The notes under the pieces are model-generated. The model was not told the origin of the DNA, did not search any database, and worked only from the letters and a program-made list of their open reading frames with translations. Shown here one piece after another: positions 51,676 through 59,796 of a stretch of 64,000 bases of DNA (its first letter is position 1; every line of letters starts with the position of its first letter). Made by a program: the position numbers and the translations under genes. Origin of the DNA: Pseudomonadota bacterium (GTDB lineage: Bacteria; Pseudomonadota; Alphaproteobacteria; Azospirillales; Azospirillaceae); the NCBI GenBank assembly GCA_023423695.1, contig JAFAFA010000149.1, positions 1 to 64,000 on the forward strand, in the 5' to 3' direction.

Positions 51676-52919
51676 CCATTACTCCCGCCCCCATCGACGG
51701 CGCCGACATTGTCATTGTCGGCGCCGGCATCCTGGGTCTGGCGGTCGCCTGGGCGCTCGGGCGGGCGTTGGGGACCGGCGGCACCCGGTCGGTTCTGGTG
51801 GTCGACCGTCATCCGCCCTCGACACAGGCCACGGCGCGGGCCGCCGCCCTGTTGACCCGCGCCCGCGGCGATGCCGCGACGGCGGCGCTGGTGCGGGACA
51901 CCTACACCGCCATCACCAGCCTGGAAGAGGAACTGGACGAGGATCTCGGGTTGCGGCGGGTCGGCACCCTGCATGTCGCCGCCAGTACCGCACGGGTCGA
52001 TGCCCTGCGTGCCCTGCTTGCCGCCAGCGCCGATCCGGTGGATTGGCTGGACGGCGACGGCGCCGCCCGCCTCGCCCCCTGCCTGTCGGCGGAAGCCATC
52101 GAGCGCGCCGCCTTCATGCCGCTGGACGGCTTCATCGATCCGGTGCGGCTGGCCGACGCCTATCGCCGGTCGGCCCGCCATGCCGGCGTCCGGATCAGCA
52201 CCGGCCTGTCGGTGCAGGCGATCCGGGTGGAGCGCGGTCGTGTGGCGGGCATCGACACCGACCGGGGCCTCATCGCCGCCCCGGTGGTGGTGAATGCCGC
52301 CGGGGCCTGGGCGGCCGGACTGGCCTGGTCCGCCGGGGTCGGACTGCCGCAGGCGCCGGTGCGCAGCCAGTATTGGATCACCGAGCCGCGCCCCGACCTG
52401 TTCCCCCGCGACCTGCCCGCGCTGGTCATGCCCGATGCCGGCGCCTATGCCCGTCCGGAACTGGGGGCGCTGCTGTTCGGGTTGCGCGGACGCCGGTCGC
52501 TGGCGCTCGACCCGGCGCGGCTTCCCGCCGACACGGCCGGGCTCGACCTCGACGACTCCGACGGTGGATTGGAGACGCTGGAGGCGGGCTGGCAGGCTCT
52601 GGCGCGCCTCTGTCCGCCGCTGCTCCAAGCCGGCATCGCCCATTACGTCTCGGGCCTGTCCACCTACACCGCCGACGGCCGCTTCTTGCTCGGCCCTGTT
52701 CCTGAGGTGGAGGGGCTGTTCATGGCGACCGGCTGCTGCGGCGCCGGCATCGCCGCGTCGGGGGGCATCGGCAGGGCGGTGGCGGCGGCCGTCCTCGACC
52801 GGCAGGGTGCGGTGGACCTTGCTCCCTTCGCCCCCGGCCGTCTCGGCGCGCCCGATCCCTTTTCCCCGGCGCTGCGCGACGCCTGCGCCGCCGCACGCTC
52901 CGGCAAGACTGCCGGCTGA
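51672..52919 (+). CDS. FAD-dependent oxidoreductase of the AEP operon (DAO family)
   Basis: A 415-residue flavoprotein of the glycine/D-amino acid oxidase family. The N-terminal dinucleotide motif is IVIVGAGILGLAVAWALG, with Gly17, Gly19 and Gly22. The end carries TGCCGAGIAASGGIGRAVA. This type recurs beside phnW and phnX; proposed roles are oxidative removal of N-methyl or other groups from AEP derivatives, feeding AEP or phosphonoacetaldehyde into the PhnW/PhnX route. That role is inference here. It starts with GTG at 51672, overlapping the phnX stop (GTGA). Confidence 0.85.
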   Translation: MTITPAPIDGADIVIVGAGILGLAVAWALGRALGTGGTRSVLVVDRHPPSTQATARAAALLTRARGDAATAALVRDTYTAITSLEEELDEDLGLRRVGTLHVAASTARVDALRALLAASADPVDWLDGDGAARLAPCLSAEAIERAAFMPLDGFIDPVRLADAYRRSARHAGVRISTGLSVQAIRVERGRVAGIDTDRGLIAAPVVVNAAGAWAAGLAWSAGVGLPQAPVRSQYWITEPRPDLFPRDLPALVMPDAGAYARPELGALLFGLRGRRSLALDPARLPADTAGLDLDDSDGGLETLEAGWQALARLCPPLLQAGIAHYVSGLSTYTADGRFLLGPVPEVEGLFMATGCCGAGIAASGGIGRAVAAAVLDRQGAVDLAPFAPGRLGAPDPFSPALRDACAAARSGKTAG

Positions 52920-52935
52920 CGATAAGGAAGACCCG

Positions 52936-54297
52936 ATGCAGGCCGACCGTTCCGAAGGCGACATCAACCTCGGGCCGCAGCGGGCGCGCTGGATGGCCGA
53001 CACGCTCGGCCCCCGTTCCCGCGCCCTGGTGGAGCGCGATGCCGCCGCCTTCCTGAAACAGTCGCTGTCCACGCCCTGCCTGTCGGCGATCCGCAAGGCG
53101 GACGGCATCTGGATCGAGGACATGGATGGCCGCCGCTTCATGGATTTCCATGGCAACAGCGTCCATCACATCGGTTACGCCCACCCCCGGCTGGTGGCGG
53201 CGCTGAAGGCGCAGATGGACGATCTGAGCTTCGCTCCGCGCCGCTTCGCCTGCGAGCCGGCGGCCGAACTGGCGGAGCGGTTGGCGGCGCTGGCCCCGAC
53301 CGGTCCCGGCAGCCGCGTGCTGTTCGCGCCCGGCGGATCGGAGGGGATCGAGATCGCGCTGAAGCTGGCCCGTGTCGCCACCGGCCGCTTCAAGACCGTC
53401 TCTTTCTGGGATGCCTTCCATGGCGCCGGCTTCGGCGCGTCCGGCGTCGGGGGCGAAGCGCTGTTCCGGTCCCACGGAATCGGGCCGCTGCTGCCAGGAG
53501 CCGAGCATGTGGCGCCCTTCGCCTGCGCCCGCTGCCCCTACGGCTTCGACCCTGCCCCCGGCGGCGGCCCCGACTTGGACGCCTGCCGGATGACATGCGC
53601 GCGGATGCTGCGCTATGTGCTGGAGAAAGAGGGGGATGTCGCCGCCGTGGTGGCGGAACCGGTGCGCGCCGTGCCCTATGTGCCGCCGCCGGGATTCTGG
53701 GCGGAGGTGCGGCGAGCCTGCGATGCCGCCGGCGCCCTGCTGATCTTCGACGAAATCCCGACCGGCCTCGGCAAGACCGGCAGCCTGTTCAGCCACGAGC
53801 CGTTCGGCGCGCGGCCGGACATCCTGGTGCTGGGCAAGGCGCTGGGCGGCGCCATGCTGCCGCTGTCCGCGGTGATCGCCCGTGCCGGGCTGGATGTGGC
53901 CGCCGACCGCGCGCTCGGCCACTACACCCACGAGAAGAACCCGCTGCTCGCCCGCGCCGGCCTGACCACCCTCGACATCATCCGCGACGAAGGGCTGGTG
54001 GAGCGTGCCGCCGAGTTGGGAGCTTATGCGCTGGACCGCCTGCGCGACCGCACCGCGGCCCTGCCCGGCATCGCCGACATCCGTGGCGCGGGGCTGCTGA
54101 TCGGGGTGGAACTGGCCGACCATGACGGCCGCAGCGCCGCCGACCGGGCGGAAGCGGCATTCTATGCGGCATTGGAACGCGGGGTCAGCCTGAAGATATC
54201 GCAGGGGACGGTGCTGACGCTTTCACCGCCGCTGACCATCCCGCGTGCCGATCTCGACCGCGCGCTGGCAGTCGTCGCGGCGGCGCTGTCCGTTTAG
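52936..54297 (+). CDS. pbfA: PbfA-type (R)-1-hydroxy-2-aminoethylphosphonate ammonia-lyase
   Basis: A 453-residue PLP enzyme of the class III aminotransferase fold. The cofactor lysine is Lys301 in LGKALGGAMLP. FDEIPTGLGKTG gives the PLP-ring aspartate, and FAPGGSEGIE the phosphate cup. Enzymes of this type encoded beside phnWX remove ammonia from 1-hydroxy-AEP to give phosphonoacetaldehyde, so hydroxylated AEP can enter the same pathway. An ordinary aminotransferase cannot be excluded from sequence alone. AAGGAAG precedes the ATG. It ends with a 4-base overlap with the converging RND gene. Confidence 0.82.
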   Translation: MQADRSEGDINLGPQRARWMADTLGPRSRALVERDAAAFLKQSLSTPCLSAIRKADGIWIEDMDGRRFMDFHGNSVHHIGYAHPRLVAALKAQMDDLSFAPRRFACEPAAELAERLAALAPTGPGSRVLFAPGGSEGIEIALKLARVATGRFKTVSFWDAFHGAGFGASGVGGEALFRSHGIGPLLPGAEHVAPFACARCPYGFDPAPGGGPDLDACRMTCARMLRYVLEKEGDVAAVVAEPVRAVPYVPPPGFWAEVRRACDAAGALLIFDEIPTGLGKTGSLFSHEPFGARPDILVLGKALGGAMLPLSAVIARAGLDVAADRALGHYTHEKNPLLARAGLTTLDIIRDEGLVERAAELGAYALDRLRDRTAALPGIADIRGAGLLIGVELADHDGRSAADRAEAAFYAALERGVSLKISQGTVLTLSPPLTIPRADLDRALAVVAAALSV

Positions 54298-57200
54298 CGG
54301 GCGGCACCTCCGCGAAGCGCGACGTAGATGGCGGGGATGACCAGCACGGTCAGCAGGGTGGAACTGGCAAGCCCGAACAGCATGGAGATCGCCAGCCCCT
54401 GGAAGATCGGGTCGGTCAGGATGAAGGCCGCCCCGATCATCGCCGCCAGCGCCGTCAGCAGGATCGGCTTGAAGCGGATCGCCCCGGCCTCCAGCACGAT
54501 GTCGCGGATCGGACGGCCGCCACTCCGCTTCGGATCGTCACGCAGATGGCGGATGAAATCGACCAGCAGGATGGAGTTGCGGACGATGATCCCGGCCAGC
54601 GCGATGAAGCCGATCATCGAGGTGGCGGTGAAGGGCGCCGCGAACAGCCAGTGACCGATCAGGATGCCGATCAGCGTCAGCGGCACCGGGACCAGGATGA
54701 CCAGCGGCAGTTTGAAGCTGCCGAACTGGGCCACCACCAGCAGATAGATGCCGAGGATGGCGACGGCGAAGGCCGCCCCCATGTCGCGGAAGGTGACATA
54801 GGTGATCTCCCATTCGCCGTCCCACAGGATGACGGGCCGGGTTTCATCCGTCGGCTGGCCGTGCAGCCGTACCTCCGGCGGGCGGTCCAGCCCGACGGCG
54901 CGCCAGTCGATCTCCGACAGGCGGTCCTGCACCGCCAGCATGCCGTAGATCGGCGCCTCGAAGCTGCCGGCCAGTTCCGCCTGCACCATTTCGGCGAAGC
55001 GCCCGTCGCGCCGGAAGACGGTATGCGAGGCGGGCTCCCTGGTCATGGTGACGAGATTGCCCAGCTCCACCGCCCCGCGCCTGCCGGGCACCGGCGTCGC
55101 CAGCACACGTTCCGACAGGAAAAGGTCCGTTTTCGGCAGGCGGACGGAAATCTCCATCGGCAACCGTCCGGCGCCACGATGGGAATAGCCCACCGGCACG
55201 CCGCCGAGCAGCGCCTGGAGCGTGTCGTAGACCGCCTGCTCCTCGACACCGAAGAACTCCAGATTGCCATGGTCGAGCGCGAAACGCAGGCGCTCCCCCG
55301 GCTGGCGGACGGTGCCGTCGATATCAACGACAAAATCGACCCGCTGGAACGCTTCCCGGACCAGACCGGCGGTCTTCCGGCGGGTGTCGGCATCCGGACC
55401 GTAGATCTCGGCCAGCAGCGTGGACAGCACGGGCGGCCCCGGCGGGACCTCTACCACTTTCACCACGCTTCCCTGGGGGAAGGGAACGGCGGCAAGGTGC
55501 CGGCGCAGGTCGATCGCCACCTCGTGGCTGGCGCGCGTGCGCTCCGCCCGGGGTGCCAGATTGACCTGCAGATCGCCCTGGGCCGGCTGGCGGCGCAGAT
55601 AGGAATGACGGACCAGACCGTTGAAATTGAAGGGAGAGGCGGTGCCGGCATAAGCCTGGATGCCGGTCAGCTCGGGCAGGCCGGCGATGCGGGCGGCGGC
55701 GGCGAACAGCGCGCGCTCCGTATCCTCCAGCGAGGCGCCCTCCGGCAGGTCGACGACCACCTGGAGCTCCGACTTGTTGTCGAAGGGCAGGAGCTTGACC
55801 GTCACGTCCTTGCCGTAGAACAGCAGGAGCGAGGCCAGCGTGGCGACGCCCACCGCCAGCAGGAAGATCCAGGCCGTCCGCCTGCTGCGCACCACCGGCC
55901 GCGCCGCCGCCAGATAGAGCCGGCCGAGACGCCCGCCGGGGGCCTCCCCGTCCCCATGTTGCCCATGCGCGGGCGGCATCTCGCCGCGGCGCAGCTTCAC
56001 CATCAGCCAGGGCGTCAGCACCATCGCGACGAAGAAGCTGAACAGCATGGCGGCGGACGCGTTGGCCGGGATCGGGCTCATGTAGGGCCCCATCAGGCCG
56101 GAGACGAACATCATCGGCAGCAGGGCGGCGACCACCGTCAGGGTGGCGACGATGGTGGGGTTGCCGACCTCGGCCACCGCCTCGACGGCGGCCTGGATGC
56201 GGGATCGGCCGTCGCGCATCGACCAGTGGCGGTCGATGTTCTCCACCACCACGATGGCGTCGTCCACCAGGATGCCGATGGAGAAGATCAGCGCGAACAG
56301 GCTGACGCGGTTGATGGTGTAGCCCATCGCCCAGGACGCGAACATGGTCAGCAGGATCGTGGTGGGGATGACGACGAACACCACCGCCCCCTCGCGCCAG
56401 CCGATGGCGAACGCCACCAGAAGCACGATGGACAGGGTGGCGAGCGCCAGATGGAACAGCAGCTCGTCCACCTTCTCGTCCGCCGTCTCGCCATAGTTCC
56501 GGGTGACGGCGACCTCCAGATCCGGCGGCAGTCCGGCGGAGCGCAGGGTGTCCAGACGCTCCAGCACATGGTCGGCGATGACCACCGCGTTGGCCCCCGC
56601 CCGCTTGGCGACCGCGACAGTCACCGCCGGCACGCGGGTCAGCCCGCCTTTGCCGTCCGGCGTCATGTGCCAGGCCCGCGCCTCCTCCGGCCGGGCGCCG
56701 ACGATCACGTCGGCGACGTCCTTCACATAGACCGGGCGCCCATCGCGCGTGGTCAGCAGCAGCAAACCGATGTCGGGAACGCCCTGCAGGGTCTGACCGG
56801 CCACCGCCGGCAGGCTGCCGCCGCGCGAGCGCAGCTGCCCGACCTGGAAGGAGCGGTTGGCGTTCTTCACCTTATCGACCAGCTGGTTCAGCGTGACGCC
56901 GGCCAGGGCCAGACGTTCCGGGTCCGGCTCAACCCGGATCTGGTCCGGCCGGCCGCCGACGATATAGGTCAGCCCGACATCGTCGGTCTTCACCAGCTCG
57001 CCCAGCATCCGGTCGGCCGCCGTCCACAGCGCGTTGTCGTCCCAGCGCGCCGCCGCCTCGGCGCGGGGAAACAGTGTCAGCGTCAGGATCGCCACATCGT
57101 CGATGCCGCGGCCGACGACCAGCGGCTCCGGAATGCCGAGCGGGATGCGGTCGTAGTTGGCACGCAGCTTTTCATGCACGCGCAGGATGGCGCTGTCGGA

Positions 57201-57515
57201 GGGCGTTCCGACGACGAAGCGCGCCGTCACCATGGCACCGTCGTCAACCGTCTGGCTGTAGACATGCTCGACGCCGTCGATCGCCTTGACGATCTCCTCC
57301 AGCGGCTTCGTCACCAGCTCCACCGCGTCGTCGGCGCGCAGGCCGTCGGCGCGGACATGGACATCGACCATCGGCACGCTGATCTGCGGCTCCTCCTCGC
57401 GCGGGAGGGAAATCAGGGCGACGGTCCCGACCACCAGCGACGCCAGAAGCAGCAGAGGGGTCAGCGGCGAGCGGATGAAGGTCCGCGTCAGCCAGCTGGA
57501 CAGGCCGAGCCTCAT
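54294..57515 (-). CDS. RND efflux transporter, inner-membrane pump
   Basis: A 1073-residue proton-driven pump of the AcrB superfamily. A first helix (residues 14-34) is followed by a large periplasmic porter region, a helix bundle around 350-560 with the proton-relay motif SIGILVDDAIVVVENIDRH, a second porter region and a final helix bundle. Substrates cannot be read from the sequence; it does not show the metal-exporter pattern of CusA. The adaptor gene overlaps its start by 4 bases (ATGA). No outer-membrane channel gene is adjacent, so a shared TolC-type channel is likely. Confidence 0.93.
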   Translation of the reverse strand: MRLGLSSWLTRTFIRSPLTPLLLLASLVVGTVALISLPREEEPQISVPMVDVHVRADGLRADDAVELVTKPLEEIVKAIDGVEHVYSQTVDDGAMVTARFVVGTPSDSAILRVHEKLRANYDRIPLGIPEPLVVGRGIDDVAILTLTLFPRAEAAARWDDNALWTAADRMLGELVKTDDVGLTYIVGGRPDQIRVEPDPERLALAGVTLNQLVDKVKNANRSFQVGQLRSRGGSLPAVAGQTLQGVPDIGLLLLTTRDGRPVYVKDVADVIVGARPEEARAWHMTPDGKGGLTRVPAVTVAVAKRAGANAVVIADHVLERLDTLRSAGLPPDLEVAVTRNYGETADEKVDELLFHLALATLSIVLLVAFAIGWREGAVVFVVIPTTILLTMFASWAMGYTINRVSLFALIFSIGILVDDAIVVVENIDRHWSMRDGRSRIQAAVEAVAEVGNPTIVATLTVVAALLPMMFVSGLMGPYMSPIPANASAAMLFSFFVAMVLTPWLMVKLRRGEMPPAHGQHGDGEAPGGRLGRLYLAAARPVVRSRRTAWIFLLAVGVATLASLLLFYGKDVTVKLLPFDNKSELQVVVDLPEGASLEDTERALFAAAARIAGLPELTGIQAYAGTASPFNFNGLVRHSYLRRQPAQGDLQVNLAPRAERTRASHEVAIDLRRHLAAVPFPQGSVVKVVEVPPGPPVLSTLLAEIYGPDADTRRKTAGLVREAFQRVDFVVDIDGTVRQPGERLRFALDHGNLEFFGVEEQAVYDTLQALLGGVPVGYSHRGAGRLPMEISVRLPKTDLFLSERVLATPVPGRRGAVELGNLVTMTREPASHTVFRRDGRFAEMVQAELAGSFEAPIYGMLAVQDRLSEIDWRAVGLDRPPEVRLHGQPTDETRPVILWDGEWEITYVTFRDMGAAFAVAILGIYLLVVAQFGSFKLPLVILVPVPLTLIGILIGHWLFAAPFTATSMIGFIALAGIIVRNSILLVDFIRHLRDDPKRSGGRPIRDIVLEAGAIRFKPILLTALAAMIGAAFILTDPIFQGLAISMLFGLASSTLLTVLVIPAIYVALRGGAAR

Positions 57516-58567
57516 CGCGCCGCCCCCGCCTTGACGATCACGTCGCCGGGCCGCAGGCCGGACAGGATCTCGATGCCGCCGGAGCCGGTGTCGGAGCCAT
57601 CGCCCGCATCGCCGGGAAGCGGCCGCCCGGCCTGCACCGGGATCTCGGTCCCGTCGGCGAGGCGCACCATGTCCAGGCCCATCCGCCGGACCAGATAATC
57701 AGGCGGGATGCGGATCGCCTCGCGGCTGCCGGTGGCGACCAGGACCCGCACCCGCTCGCCGACGAAATAATCGCCGAGGCCCGGGACTTCCGCGTCGGCC
57801 ACCACCTGCCCGTCCTCCAGTTCGGGATAGACCCGGCGCACCGTTCCGCGGATCAGGCCCGCCGCCTGACCGGGGTTGCGATCCGGCGCGAGGCCGCGGG
57901 CGCCGACCAGCACCGGATCGCCCTGCTTCATGAAGCGGGCATGCCGCTCGGGCAGGCGCAGGCGCAGTACGTAGCTTTCCGTGGCAATGGTCGCCACCGC
58001 CTCACCCGGCAACACCACGACGCCGTCGACCAGCGGCACCTGAAGCACCCGGCCGGCCGCCGGGACCAGCACGTCGCCCTCGCGTAGCTGCTGTTCGACC
58101 ACGGCGCGGTCGGCCTTCATGGCGGCCATCTGGGCGCGGAGCACGTCGAGCGCGGTCGTCGCGTCGTCGAGCTTCTGCTGGCTGCCGATGCCGGTGGCGC
58201 GCAGCTGGCGGGCGCGGTCGAGCTCGATCTCCGCTTGACGCTGCTGCGCCTGGAGCGACTGCAGGCGGGCGTCGAGCGCCGCGATCTGCAGCGGCAGCTT
58301 AGGGTCGCCGACCGTGGCGATCACCTGCCCCACCTCCACCCGGTCGCCTTCCCGCACCGTCAGGCCGGACAGCGTGCCGCCGATCCGCGTCCGCGCCTTG
58401 GCCTGACGGACGCTGTCCACCGTGGCGAACACGGATTTCAGATCCTCGACCGGGCGGCTTTCCACGGTCAGCCGGCCATCCTCCGCCGCCGCAAGCGGAG
58501 CGGACAGGCAGCACAACAGGACGGTGAGAAGGGGAAGCGCCGGAAAGGCGCTCTTGCGGGTGCTCAT
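57512..58567 (-). CDS. RND efflux periplasmic adaptor
   Basis: A 351-residue membrane fusion protein. A signal peptide (PLLTVLLCCLSAPLAAA) is followed by the first lipoyl half (RIGGTLSGLTVREGDRVEVGQVIATVGD), a coiled-coil hairpin (about 90-150), the second lipoyl half and beta-barrel domains. It links the RND pump to an outer-membrane channel. It is the first gene of the two-gene operon and lies under a clear sigma-70-type promoter. The ribosome site is weak. Confidence 0.9.
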   Translation of the reverse strand: MSTRKSAFPALPLLTVLLCCLSAPLAAAEDGRLTVESRPVEDLKSVFATVDSVRQAKARTRIGGTLSGLTVREGDRVEVGQVIATVGDPKLPLQIAALDARLQSLQAQQRQAEIELDRARQLRATGIGSQQKLDDATTALDVLRAQMAAMKADRAVVEQQLREGDVLVPAAGRVLQVPLVDGVVVLPGEAVATIATESYVLRLRLPERHARFMKQGDPVLVGARGLAPDRNPGQAAGLIRGTVRRVYPELEDGQVVADAEVPGLGDYFVGERVRVLVATGSREAIRIPPDYLVRRMGLDMVRLADGTEIPVQAGRPLPGDAGDGSDTGSGGIEILSGLRPGDVIVKAGAAR

Positions 58568-58612
58568 GGTGGGAAGCCCTGGCCTATGGCTCTCGGTTTG
58601 ACGCTTGACCGT

Positions 58613-58641
58613 TTAATAAGATAAATCTAATTTAGTGTCAA
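58613..58641 (-). promoter_or_regulatory. Sigma-70-type promoter of the RND operon
   Basis: On the minus strand, TTGACA (58636-58641) and TATTAA (58613-58618) are separated by 17 bases, in an A/T-rich island unlike its surroundings. The dyad AGAT-AA-ATCT and flanking TTGAC repeats overlap it and may bind a repressor. A divergent plus-strand promoter in the same island is possible. Confidence 0.75.
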
Positions 58642-58705
58642 CGAATGCAGTGGCGGCTCGCCGGACAAGGCGCCGCCCGTCTGGCCCCTTACCGGAAGTG
58701 GACAC

Positions 58706-58909
58706 ATGAACATCGACCGCATCGTCATGGCCTTCGCCGGAACCGTCGTCCTGGCAGGCCTCATCCTGTCGCAGCTTCACAGCATGGCGTGGCTGTGGCT
58801 GCCCGCCTTCGTCGGCGCGAACATGCTGCAGGCCGCCGTCACCGGCTTCTGCCCGCTGGCCATCGTGCTGAAGAAGGCCGGCGCCCGCCCCGGCTGCGCC
58901 TTCACCTGA
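58706..58909 (+). CDS. DUF2892-family small membrane protein
   Basis: A 67-residue protein with two hydrophobic helices (about residues 8-22 and 27-46) and the family ending FCPLAIVLKKAGARPGCAF. The same domain forms the membrane part of YgaP-type rhodanese proteins. Its biochemical role is not known; it often lies near sulfur- or stress-related genes. It is the first gene of a two-gene unit divergent from the RND operon. Confidence 0.85.
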   Translation: MNIDRIVMAFAGTVVLAGLILSQLHSMAWLWLPAFVGANMLQAAVTGFCPLAIVLKKAGARPGCAFT

Positions 58910-58937
58910 TTTCCGCAATCGTCAAAGGACAACGATC

Positions 58938-59297
58938 ATGCACAAGAACTGGCCGGAGATGACGGTCGAGCTGTCCGGAGCCATCCGCGACCTGCGCGGC
59001 GGCGCGCCGGAGGTGATGAAGGCCTTTTCCGGCATGGCCCAGGCCGCGCTGAAGGCGAACGCGCTCGACACCAAGACGAAGGAGCTGATCGCGCTGGCAA
59101 TCGCCGTCGCCATCCGCTGCGACGGCTGCGTCGCCTTCCACGCCGAGGCGGCGGTGAAGCAGGGCGCCACCCGCGAGGAGATCATGGAGACCATGGGCAT
59201 GGCCGTCTACATGGGTGCCGGCCCCTCCGTCATGTATGCCGCGCAGGCGCTGGAAGCCTATGACCAGTTCACGGAAAAGGCCAAACCCATGGCCTGA
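58938..59297 (+). CDS. AhpD-like/carboxymuconolactone decarboxylase-family protein
   Basis: A 119-residue all-helical protein with the AhpD-type redox motif C-D-G-C (Cys61, Cys64) and the nearby His68 (VAFHAEAA). These features point to a thiol-based peroxidase or disulfide reductase rather than a true decarboxylase. It follows the DUF2892 gene by 28 bases, so the two are probably co-transcribed. It converges with the small secreted-protein gene of the pel operon, with a 19-base gap. Confidence 0.9.
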   Translation: MHKNWPEMTVELSGAIRDLRGGAPEVMKAFSGMAQAALKANALDTKTKELIALAIAVAIRCDGCVAFHAEAAVKQGATREEIMETMGMAVYMGAGPSVMYAAQALEAYDQFTEKAKPMA

Positions 59298-59316
59298 ACA
59301 GAGCGGGTTGCCGCGC

Positions 59317-59796
59317 TCAGCCGCCGATGTGGTGGGGCATCAGCTTCGCCTGATCGCCGACCCAGACGCTGCAGCGGCTGTCCTGGTTGCGGAAGAAATA
59401 GACCTTGCCGGGCTGACGCCGGTTCTGCGGATCGATCAGATTGGCGCCGCCGGAAAAGGCGACGCCATAGCGGAAATCCGGCGTCGCCGCCCAATAGAGG
59501 CCGTCGATCTCCTGCAGGAAGGCGCCGCGCCGGCACAGCTGCGACAGGGTGCGGTCGAGGGTGGCGAAACCCTTCAGGCCCTGCGGCAGGGCGTAGACGC
59601 GGCGGCTCTCGGTGCGGCGCAGGCGCGGCTCGTGGCCGGGCGGCGGAGGTTCGTAGGCGCGGAAAGGCGGGCGCAGGTGGCCGGGATCGGTCCGGCCGGT
59701 GGGCAGCACCTCCTGTGCTCCGGCGGAGAGCGGAAGCAGCAGGACGGCCAGCAGCAGGACGGCCCAGGGCGGGATGGGGACAGGGCGGCGGGTCAT
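59317..59796 (-). CDS. Small secreted protein at the end of the pel operon, unknown
   Basis: A 159-residue protein with a clear signal peptide (WAVLLLAVLLLPLSAGAQ), then a Pro/Arg-rich segment (about 30-65) and a compact domain with two cysteines (LCRRGA and SRCSVW) that could form a disulfide. It starts at 59796, overlapping the pelG stop (ATGA), so it is translationally coupled to the pel genes. I recognise no family, and it is not one of the standard PelA-G proteins. A periplasmic or outer-membrane helper in Pel export is possible. Confidence 0.75.
   Translation of the reverse strand: MTRRPVPIPPWAVLLLAVLLLPLSAGAQEVLPTGRTDPGHLRPPFRAYEPPPPGHEPRLRRTESRRVYALPQGLKGFATLDRTLSQLCRRGAFLQEIDGLYWAATPDFRYGVAFSGGANLIDPQNRRQPGKVYFFRNQDSRCSVWVGDQAKLMPHHIGG

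Noticed and set aside
54546..57698. 1050-codon plus-strand frame opposite the RND pump
   Set aside because: It is a mirror frame of a canonical RND transporter, and its translation is mostly Asp/His/Arg/Gln with no domain.
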